Shown: one piece after another, positions 1-5,503 of the stretch
Position numbering within the stretch: position 1 is the first letter of the stretch
Layout: every line of letters begins with the position of its first letter
DNA from: JBLIAZ01 sp047632015
GTDB lineage: Bacteria > Bacteroidota > Bacteroidia > Flavobacteriales_C > GCA-002722245
NCBI GenBank assembly: GCA_047632015.1
Contig: JBLIBC010000146.1
Coordinates: 1 to 6,695 of the forward strand
Direction of reading: 5' to 3'
Length of the DNA stretch: 6,695 bases
Translations under genes and position numbers: made by a program
The notes under the pieces: generated by a model
What the model saw: the letters and a program-made list of their open reading frames with translations, nothing else
What the model was told of the DNA's origin: nothing
Database searches by the model: none

Positions 1-601
1 GGATGGTGATACAAGAGGCGGAGCGGCTTTGTCAATTCGTGAAATAGTTAAAAAGCCGATCAAGTTTATTGGTACTGGTGAAAAAATGGAGGCTTTGGAT
101 GTGTTTTATCCAAAAAGAATGGCTGACAGGATTTTGGGGATGGGTGATGTAATCTCCTTAGTTGAAAAGGTTCAGGAGCAGTTTGATGAGGAGGAAGCTA
201 GGAAGTTGCAAAAGAAAATTGCTAAGAATCAGTTTAATTTCAATGATTTTTATGACCAAATTCAGCAAATCAAAAAGATGGGTAACATGAAGGATTTGAT
301 GGGGATGGTTCCTGGGATTGGAAAAATGATGAAGGATGTTGATGTGGATGAAAATGCATTTGCTCCAATTGAGGCAATCATTAAATCCATGACGCCTTCG
401 GAAAGAGAGTCGCCAAAATTACTGAATAACTCTAGAAAAAAGAGAATAGCCGTAGGGGCAGGATTGCAAGTTGTGGAGGTAAATAAGTTGATAAAGCAGT
501 TTGAAGAAACATCTAAAATGATGAAAATGATGTCAAACAAAAACAACATGGCTCAGATGATGAAAAACATACCTGGGTTAGGTGGTGCTGGAATGAAATA
601 A
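1..601 (+). CDS. ffh: Signal recognition particle protein Ffh (C-terminal part, 5' end outside window)
   Basis: Ffh is the SRP54-type GTPase that binds 4.5S RNA and signal sequences emerging from the ribosome and delivers nascent membrane proteins to FtsY. The reading frame is open from the window edge, so the gene starts upstream; 199 codons are visible, against about 440-450 for the full protein. The first visible residues, DGDTRGGAALSI, are the conserved end of the NG GTPase domain, followed by the typical GTGEK and RMADRILGMGD stretches. The rest is the methionine-rich M domain, with MGNMKDLMGMVPGIGKMM, the RNA-binding helix-turn-helix around SRKKRIAVGAGLQVVEVN, and a Met-rich tail ending PGLGGAGMK. 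The stop is TAA at 599-601. The internal TTG at 29 is only a Leu codon, not a start. folD follows after 16 bp with no visible terminator, so the two are probably cotranscribed. Family assignment is very secure. Confidence 0.97.
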   Translation, partial: DGDTRGGAALSIREIVKKPIKFIGTGEKMEALDVFYPKRMADRILGMGDVISLVEKVQEQFDEEEARKLQKKIAKNQFNFNDFYDQIQQIKKMGNMKDLMGMVPGIGKMMKDVDVDENAFAPIEAIIKSMTPSERESPKLLNNSRKKRIAVGAGLQVVEVNKLIKQFEETSKMMKMMSNKNNMAQMMKNIPGLGGAGMK

Positions 602-617
602 AAGAATAAAATAAGGG

Positions 618-1502
618 ATGGAATTACTTGACGGAAAACTGGCTTCAGCTAAACTAAAGAAGCAGATAAAAATAGAGGTTCAGGAGTGGGTGAGCTCGGG
701 AGGTAAAAAGCCACATTTAGCTGCTATTTTAGTTGGAGAAGATGGTGCCAGCAAAACATACGTAGAAAGTAAAGTTCGTTCTTGTGATGAGGTGGGGTTT
801 AGTTCTACGTTGGTTAAATTACCTGAAACAGCTACAGAACAGCAAGTGGTTGAAGCAATAGAAAAGCTGAACAACGATGAAGATGTTGATGGGTTTATAG
901 TTCAATTGCCGCTGCCAAGTCACATTAACGAGGAAAAGGTGACTACATTAATTGATCCTAAAAAAGATGTCGATGGTTTTCATCCTGTAAACGTAGGAAG
1001 GATGGCGCTTGGTCAGCCAGCATATGTTTCGGCTACGCCCTATGGGATAACTCAAATGTTGGAAATGTATGATATAGATACTGTGGGGAAACATTGTGTT
1101 GTGGTCGGAAGATCTAATATTGTGGGTTCTCCAATGAGTATATTGATGGCGAAAAACAACAAATACGCAAATTGTACTGTCACATTGTGTCATTCAAGAA
1201 CCAAAGATTTAAAAAACTTTTGTTTGTCTGCTGATATATTAATAGTTGCATTGGGAAAAGCTGAATTCGTTACTGCTGACATGGTAAAAGAAGGAGCTGT
1301 GGTGATAGATGTTGGTATTACAAGGGTAGAAGATACTTCAAGAGCAAGAGGTTACAGGGTAGCAGGAGATGTAAACTTTAAAGATGTAGCACCTAAATGT
1401 TCTTACATTACACCGGTGCCAGGAGGTGTTGGATTGATGACTGTGGCCTCACTAATTAAGAACACCATGTTAGCAACTAAAAAAGAGATATATGGTGAGT
1501 GA
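618..1502 (+). CDS. folD: Bifunctional methylenetetrahydrofolate dehydrogenase / methenyltetrahydrofolate cyclohydrolase FolD
   Basis: FolD is a cytosolic enzyme that interconverts 5,10-methylene-THF, 5,10-methenyl-THF and 10-formyl-THF with NADP(H), supplying one-carbon units for purines and formyl-Met-tRNA. The protein is complete at 294 residues, the usual family length. Visible family motifs are the catalytic YVESK (Tyr48, Lys52), VQLPLP (Gln96 to Pro100), DVDGFHP with Asp119, the ATPYG segment (139-143), the nucleotide-binding loop GRSNIVGSP (164-172), CHSRT (191-195) and the C-terminal signature TPVPGGVG (265-272). All known catalytic positions are present, so the enzyme should be active. 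One small variation is Ser138 before ATPYG, where many homologues have Pro-Cys/Ala. The ATG at 618 fits the family N-terminus; only GGG precedes it, with no well-spaced Shine-Dalgarno sequence, as is usual in Bacteroidota. It lies 16 bp after ffh and is probably read from the same transcript. Confidence 0.97.
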   Translation: MELLDGKLASAKLKKQIKIEVQEWVSSGGKKPHLAAILVGEDGASKTYVESKVRSCDEVGFSSTLVKLPETATEQQVVEAIEKLNNDEDVDGFIVQLPLPSHINEEKVTTLIDPKKDVDGFHPVNVGRMALGQPAYVSATPYGITQMLEMYDIDTVGKHCVVVGRSNIVGSPMSILMAKNNKYANCTVTLCHSRTKDLKNFCLSADILIVALGKAEFVTADMVKEGAVVIDVGITRVEDTSRARGYRVAGDVNFKDVAPKCSYITPVPGGVGLMTVASLIKNTMLATKKEIYGE

Positions 1503-1563
1503 ATGGGAAGTTTGTACTTTTAAAATAAAGAACTGAATTTAAAGTTTTCAGTTGGGAAATAGG

Positions 1564-1588
1564 AAAATTAACGAAAAAGCTTAATTTT
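1564..1588. repeat. Perfect AT-only inverted repeat upstream of the MORN-like gene
   Basis: AAAATTAA (1564-1571) and TTAATTTT (1581-1588) are exact reverse complements separated by nine bases. The repeat lies in the 115-bp gap between folD and the gene starting at 1618, about 30 bp before that start. It could be an operator, a weak hairpin at the end of the ffh-folD transcript, or chance in AT-rich DNA. No T-run follows the right arm, which argues against a standard terminator. The rest of the gap (1503-1617) shows no ORF worth calling and no convincing promoter. Confidence 0.3.
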
Positions 1589-1617
1589 ATACTAAGCAAT
1601 AAATAATTACAGCAAGC

Positions 1618-2250
1618 GTGAAACACTTAATTAAACATATTTATTTACTTATTATTTTGGTTTTTGCCATGGTTTCTGAGGTGAATGCTCAAGATGAATT
1701 TATTGAAATCAGACCCCGTTATAGGTCGAAAGCGGATAAAGGTCACTACAACCTGAGAGATCTTACTGGTAAAAGGTGGGGTGTTTGGAAAATTTACAAT
1801 CGCAGCAAAGTTTTAATTTCTGAAATAGGGTACGAGAGAGGTAGGAAAAATGGTGCGTACATTAAATACAATGGAGCAACCGGAAAGCCAACCATTGTTA
1901 AAAATTATATTCATGGCAAGCTTGATGGTCCATACGAAAAGTACACAGCTTTAGGTGAGATGACTATTGAGGGTGAATACACTAATGGTAAAAAATCAGG
2001 AACATGGACTTATAGTTTTCCTAGTGGAACGGTTAGGAAAACTGGGGACTATGTAGATGGACTTAAAAATGGACCTTGGGAGTTTTATAACAGAAAAGAA
2101 GATTTGTTAAAAACAGTAGTGTACAAAAATGGAATTGCGGAAGCTTCTGCAGCTGAAGTTGAGGCAGCAGCAGCAAGTAAGGCGAAAGCTGATTCTACTA
2201 AAACTAAGAAAAAGAAGAAAAAAGTAGTGAAGAAAAAGACTACTAATTAA
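1618..2250 (+). CDS. Secreted MORN-like repeat protein with Lys/Ala-rich tail, function unknown
   Basis: This is a predicted exported protein of 210 residues. Residues 1-24 form a classical signal peptide: positive KHLIKH, a hydrophobic core (about 8-19), and a cleavage site VNA|QDEF with no lipobox Cys. Residues 71-167 contain four tandem repeats of about 23 residues starting near 71, 96, 119 and 143, of the form G-x-Y-x-x-G-x-K-x-G-x-W/Y-x-x-Y. A degenerate copy precedes them (49-70). This is the MORN_2 / YwqK-type repeat common in Bacteroidota; the family label 'antitoxin' attached to such proteins is not good evidence of function, and no toxin is adjacent. After about residue 173 the protein becomes Ala/Glu-rich and then very Lys-rich. 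The start is GTG at 1618: the next in-frame ATG (1669) would cut off most of the signal peptide, and a stop lies 18 bp upstream. A strong terminator follows. Confidence 0.85.
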   Translation: MKHLIKHIYLLIILVFAMVSEVNAQDEFIEIRPRYRSKADKGHYNLRDLTGKRWGVWKIYNRSKVLISEIGYERGRKNGAYIKYNGATGKPTIVKNYIHGKLDGPYEKYTALGEMTIEGEYTNGKKSGTWTYSFPSGTVRKTGDYVDGLKNGPWEFYNRKEDLLKTVVYKNGIAEASAAEVEAAAASKAKADSTKTKKKKKKVVKKKTTN

Positions 2251-2275
2251 AAGATATTCGAATACTTAAAGTGTT

Positions 2276-2310
2276 AAAGCAATTGATGAAAATCAGTTGC
2301 TTTTGTTTTT
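2276..2310 (+). terminator. Rho-independent terminator after the MORN-like gene, overlapping the rsmG 3' end
   Basis: A 12-bp stem (2276-2287 with 2292-2303) closes on a GAAA tetraloop (2288-2291) and is followed by TTGTTTTT to position 2310. The only imperfection is a T.G wobble when read as plus-strand RNA; in minus-strand RNA the same pair becomes an A/C mismatch and the downstream T-run is poor. The structure therefore mainly serves the plus-strand gene ending at 2250. Its right arm contains the rsmG stop codon, and its T-run lies in the last rsmG codons. Confidence 0.8.
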
Positions 2311-2922
2311 CCAGTAAACTATACATTTCGTGGAAAAGAACTCCTCTTCGAAATATTCACTTAATGGAGTTAATTTGCATTTTAGCCCAGATTCTTTAAT
2401 CTCCTTGGTTAAGTCACCTCCTTTAAGGTAAATTACGCCATTGTTTATGCGGTTAATTTGCTCCTTTTTAATTTTCCCTTTAACCCAGTGTTTAAATGAC
2501 GACAAATTGGTGACAGCACGACTTACAATGAAATCAAATTTTCGGTTAATTTTTTCGGCTCTAGCGTGTTCAGCTTGAACGTTATTTAAACCAAGAGATT
2601 CGCTGATTTCATTGACAACTTTAATTTTTTTACCAATAGAATCTACTAAGTAAAAGTTCGTTTCCGGATATAATATAGCTAATGGAATGCCGGGAAAACC
2701 ACCTCCTGTGCCAATGTCAAGAACCTCAGTGCCCGGTCGGAATTTAATATATTTAGCAATAGCTAACGAATGTAGTATATGACGCTCGTAAAGCTCGTCA
2801 ATGTCTTTTCTTGATATTACGTTAATTTGATTGTTCCAATAATCATAAAGCGTTTGTAGCTTCTTAAATTTTTCAATTTGATCACTTGACAAGTCAGGGA
2901 AATATTTAAGTACGATTTCCAC
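2293..2922 (-). CDS. rsmG: 16S rRNA (guanine(527)-N(7))-methyltransferase RsmG (GidB)
   Basis: RsmG uses S-adenosylmethionine to methylate N7 of G527 in the 530 loop of 16S rRNA; in several bacteria its loss gives low-level streptomycin resistance. The protein is complete at 209 residues, normal for the family. Motifs seen are NVISR (34-38), HILHSLA (48-54), the SAM-binding loop VLDIGTGGGFPGIPLA (67-82), VSRAV (133-137) and YLKGG (165-169). The start is GTG (2922-2920), placed six bases after the stop of the upstream sigma gene with AATAAG in between; the family N-terminus begins here, so no nearby ATG is needed. Being last in the minus-strand run, it is probably cotranscribed with the sigma factor. 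Its last codons form part of the terminator of the convergent gene. Confidence 0.96.
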   Translation of the reverse strand: MEIVLKYFPDLSSDQIEKFKKLQTLYDYWNNQINVISRKDIDELYERHILHSLAIAKYIKFRPGTEVLDIGTGGGFPGIPLAILYPETNFYLVDSIGKKIKVVNEISESLGLNNVQAEHARAEKINRKFDFIVSRAVTNLSSFKHWVKGKIKKEQINRINNGVIYLKGGDLTKEIKESGLKCKLTPLSEYFEEEFFSTKCIVYWKNKSN

Positions 2923-2928
2923 CTTATT

Positions 2929-3540
2929 TTAAATGTTTTTCTTTGTGTTTTTCATGATCTGAAATAGAAACTCACGTGCTCTAAAAAGTTGTGCTTTAAC
3001 AGTTCCTATAGGTATTTGAAGCTCTTTGGCAATTTCTTCATAAGACAGTTCCTTAAAGTACCGTAGCTCTACTAAATCTCTGTATCGAGGCTTAAGTTGA
3101 TTCACAACGTTGTGCATCATTTCAATTTTTTGTGCTTTCATGAAAACTTGTTCGGGATCCAGTTCATCAGAAGGTATGTCAAGTTCTAAATCTCCGCCTT
3201 CCTCATTTTCAATGGCCCTGTTCATGGAAAAAGTGTTTTTCTTTCTTTTTCGAATGAAATCAATGCAATTGTTTGATGCTATTTTAAACAACCACGTACT
3301 GAACGCGTAATTAGGAGTGTATTGATCAAGCTTTTTAAATGCTTTCCCAAAAGCTTCAATGGTTAAATCGTCTGCGTCGTCCTTGCTACCAACCATTTTT
3401 AATAACATGTAAAAAATGGAATCTCTATACCTCTCAAGTAATTCGGCATAAGCTTTTTGCGACTTGTTGTCAACGGCGTCACGCACTAACTTATAATCGT
3501 ACAAAGCTTTTGCTGATAAGTTAGGACCTGGAACTACCAT
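2929..3540 (-). CDS. ECF-type RNA polymerase sigma factor
   Basis: This is a complete sigma-70 family, ECF-type protein of 203 residues that would direct RNA polymerase to alternative promoters. Sigma region 2 spans about 29-99 and includes AYAELLERYRDSIFYML, the core-binding DDADDLTIEAFGKAF (54-68) and the promoter-melting segment YAFSTWLFKIASNNCIDFIRK. An acidic linker (about 110-135) follows. Sigma region 4 (about 140-193) has the helix-turn-helix SYEEIAKELQIPIGTVKAQL (166-185). No anti-sigma gene lies beside it and there is no extra C-terminal domain. From memory, closely similar sigma factors are widely conserved in Bacteroidota and also lack a linked anti-sigma factor, so control may be transcriptional. 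The ATG at 3540 overlaps the end of the glycosyltransferase gene (ATGGTAG). rsmG follows after six bases. The regulon cannot be read from this window. Confidence 0.93.
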   Translation of the reverse strand: MVVPGPNLSAKALYDYKLVRDAVDNKSQKAYAELLERYRDSIFYMLLKMVGSKDDADDLTIEAFGKAFKKLDQYTPNYAFSTWLFKIASNNCIDFIRKRKKNTFSMNRAIENEEGGDLELDIPSDELDPEQVFMKAQKIEMMHNVVNQLKPRYRDLVELRYFKELSYEEIAKELQIPIGTVKAQLFRAREFLFQIMKNTKKNI

Positions 3541-4643
3541 TTCGAACTTGGACTTGTTATTCTTGTTAGGTTAATAATTGTTAGCAAAAGTACCCATATG
3601 ATGTCATAAAACAAAAAAGGTAGTAATTGCACACGCACCCCAATTTTAAAGAATATTCTTTTAAATACACTGGCCTGTACAAAGTTTTTTATCAAGAACA
3701 TTGTTAATAATAGCGTCAAACTGCTGTTAATTAATAATGAGCTAATTATAGCAGTGTAAAAGAGGACTATGCATAATTGATAAAATCCAAGAAGAAAGAT
3801 GACGCTACCCTTGTATTTACTACCTGTTGTAAAGTGTCTAGATTTTTGTTGAATAAATGAAAACCAAGTTTCACTGGGTTTTGACATTGTTTGAGATTCT
3901 TTGTTTATAATTATTGAGGTGTCTGTTTTTGATACAGCTTCTTGCACAAATAAATCATCGTCGCCACTACTTATGTGTAAATGTGAGTTAAACCCCTTGC
4001 ATTGGTTAAAAAGAGTCTTTGTGTACGCTACGTTCCGTCCAACACTCATATAGGGTTTCCTTCGTAAACTATATGACAAGTATTGGACTGCAATCATTAA
4101 ACTGTCCCATTGAACTACTTTTGAGAGTAGTTTGTTTTCACCGGCTTCATACATGCCAATCCCCAAAACCAGTTGTTTTTCCTTTGAAAACCCTGAAACC
4201 ATGTACTTCACCCAATTTACCGAGGCAGGGGAGCAATCAGCATCTGTCATCAGTAAATGTTCGTAGGATGCTTTGTTAATTCCAAATTGTAAAGCTTCTT
4301 TTTTGCCACCACTTACTTTGTCCTCATTGAATTGATATACTTTCAATATGGGGTTGGATTTGGATAAATCTATCAAGAATTCATAACTTCCGTCGTCGCT
4401 GTGATCTACAATTACTACAACTTCAAATTCACTGTATTTTTGATCTAGGATTTTGGGTATAAATAATTTGAGATTTCTTAGTTCATTTTGAGCACAGATC
4501 ACAACAGATACCGGAGGTTCTTCCTTGTTTATTTTAACCTTGTAGTCAGCTGTTTTTTTGAAGAAATACAAGTAGTAGAACATCAATCCTATTGTGGATG
4601 CAACCAGTGTGTATTGTGTAATGTCTAAAACGAGAGACTCCAT
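3534..4643 (-). CDS. Membrane-anchored family 2 glycosyltransferase
   Basis: This 369-residue protein has a GT-A type catalytic domain between an N-terminal membrane segment (about 11-28) and two or three C-terminal ones (about 281-304, 309-326, 339-360), the layout of processive or membrane-embedded GT2 enzymes. The nucleotide-sugar binding fold starts at PPVSVVICAQNE (43-54), followed by VVVIVDHSDDGS (75-86). TDADC (133-137) supplies the metal-binding DxD. GDDDLFVQE (227-235) fits the catalytic-base motif, and QKSRH (266-270) is a QxxRW-like motif with His instead of Trp. Donor and product are unknown; a cell-envelope or exported polysaccharide or a glycolipid is plausible. ATG at 4643 lies 11 bases after the preceding permease stop. 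The stop TAG overlaps the sigma gene start by seven bases. No other polysaccharide gene is in the window. Confidence 0.88.
   Translation of the reverse strand: MESLVLDITQYTLVASTIGLMFYYLYFFKKTADYKVKINKEEPPVSVVICAQNELRNLKLFIPKILDQKYSEFEVVVIVDHSDDGSYEFLIDLSKSNPILKVYQFNEDKVSGGKKEALQFGINKASYEHLLMTDADCSPASVNWVKYMVSGFSKEKQLVLGIGMYEAGENKLLSKVVQWDSLMIAVQYLSYSLRRKPYMSVGRNVAYTKTLFNQCKGFNSHLHISSGDDDLFVQEAVSKTDTSIIINKESQTMSKPSETWFSFIQQKSRHFTTGSKYKGSVIFLLGFYQLCIVLFYTAIISSLLINSSLTLLLTMFLIKNFVQASVFKRIFFKIGVRVQLLPFLFYDIIWVLLLTIINLTRITSPSSKW
3585..3615 (-). promoter_or_regulatory. Candidate Bacteroidota-type promoter for the sigma factor and rsmG
   Basis: Read on the minus strand, TTTG (3615-3612) is followed by a 19-base spacer and TACTTTTG (3592-3585), an exact match to the Bacteroidota -33/-7 consensus TTTG and TAnnTTTG. 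Transcription would begin near 3578-3580, leaving about 40 bases before the sigma ATG at 3540. It lies inside the last codons of the glycosyltransferase gene. By eye I found only one other TAnnTTTG on this strand between 2300 and 6695 (4910-4903), and that one lacks a correctly spaced -33 box. Confidence 0.45.
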
Positions 4644-4654
4644 TCTGAAAAGTA

Positions 4655-5503
4655 CTAATTAAGCTTTTGATTTATACTTTTTTTACCAAAAACCGTAACT
4701 AACAAGATAACACCCATTACACAACTAATACATGCAACAATATTTACGTTTAATAAAAAGGCTAAATAATATCCGCTGACCGAGCAAATAACTGAAAAAA
4801 TCATAGCAAGTGTAATGAAGGGTTTTATTCTTTTAGTGAGTAAGTTGGCAAAACCTGCTGGTATTACTAACATACTTATGACCATAATGGCCCCAACTGA
4901 TTCAAAACTAAAAACAGTACTCAATGAGGTGAGTCCCAGCAACAGGTAATCCCAGAAAACAATGCTAACCCCAATGGTGCCAGCTAACAGTGGATCAAAG
5001 CTGACTATGCTAAAACCTTTAATTCCCAAGAAAACAATTACTGTATTTACCACCGTAAATAACAACAGTAAAAAAGTTTGTTTAGGAACTTCAAGTCCCA
5101 TTATTGTTATTCCTTTTGTAAAAGGAATGTTCCCTATGTCTCCAAACAATACACACTCGACATCAATGTCTGCATTCCTAGCGAATGAACTAATCAGTAT
5201 GATGCCTATTGAGAACAAAAAAGTGTACATAATTCCAATAGCGGCATCTTTTTGAAACCCACCTTTTTTACTTAAAATATTCATGATAAAAACCGCGAAA
5301 AGTCCAAGTGCTGCAGAGAATAAAGTGGTCAATATCGAGGAGTGCTCACCAGTTATTAAAAATGCAATAACGATTCCAGGTAAAACAGAGTGGGAGAGGG
5401 CATCGCCAAGCATGCTCATTCTTTTTAGCACCAAAAAAGAGCCAAGCACACTACTGTTTATAGCAACTAGACAAGCGGTTAGTATGATCCAAAAGTCGAA
5501 CAT
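4655..5503 (-). CDS. Metal (Mn/Fe/Zn) ABC transporter permease, ABC-3 family (TroD/MntD/ZnuB-like)
   Basis: This is an integral-membrane subunit of a divalent-metal importer, 282 residues, normal for the family. It is almost wholly hydrophobic, with about eight or nine membrane segments. Family hallmarks are MLGDALSHSVLPGI (31-44), DVECVLFGDI (114-123), SFDPLLAGTIG (168-178) and the conserved ESVGAIMVISMLVIPAG (201-217) near the end. The metal cannot be fixed from the sequence; iron, manganese and zinc transporters share these features. The ATG at 5503 shares one base with the upstream gene's stop (TAATG), indicating translational coupling. Together the two permeases would form a heterodimeric channel, as in TroCD or YtgCD; the ATPase and solute-binding protein are expected upstream, beyond the right edge. 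The glycosyltransferase gene starts 11 bases downstream. Confidence 0.93.
   Translation of the reverse strand: MFDFWIILTACLVAINSSVLGSFLVLKRMSMLGDALSHSVLPGIVIAFLITGEHSSILTTLFSAALGLFAVFIMNILSKKGGFQKDAAIGIMYTFLFSIGIILISSFARNADIDVECVLFGDIGNIPFTKGITIMGLEVPKQTFLLLLFTVVNTVIVFLGIKGFSIVSFDPLLAGTIGVSIVFWDYLLLGLTSLSTVFSFESVGAIMVISMLVIPAGFANLLTKRIKPFITLAMIFSVICSVSGYYLAFLLNVNIVACISCVMGVILLVTVFGKKSINQKLN

Noticed and set aside
262..549. Minus-strand ORF of 95 codons opposite ffh
   Set aside because: It is a shadow of the conserved ffh M-domain sequence, with a low-complexity hydrophobic translation and no family features. The same applies to the ORFs opposite folD, sigma, the glycosyltransferase and both permeases.
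29..601. TTG at 29 as the start of a 190-residue protein
   Set aside because: The frame is open to the window edge and the upstream codons encode DGDTRGGAA, the conserved Ffh sequence, so this is the inside of ffh.
1492..1536. Tiny 14-codon ORF overlapping the end of folD
   Set aside because: It is too short, has no recognisable features, and overlaps folD.
1531..1553. Hairpin AACTGAA / TTCAGTT after folD as a terminator
   Set aside because: It has only 7 bp with a 9-base loop and no T-run on the plus strand. The T-rich side faces the minus strand, where no gene ends.
1552..1589. TTG ... TAATTTTA as a promoter for the MORN-like gene
   Set aside because: The spacer is 27 bases, too long, and the -7 box lacks its final G.
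1618..2250. MORN-like protein as the antitoxin of a toxin-antitoxin pair
   Set aside because: It is exported, no toxin-like gene is adjacent, and the YwqK 'antitoxin' label is weak evidence.
4903..4910. TAGTTTTG on the minus strand inside the second permease gene as a promoter
   Set aside because: It has no -33 box at the right distance and lies in the middle of a gene, far from the next start.
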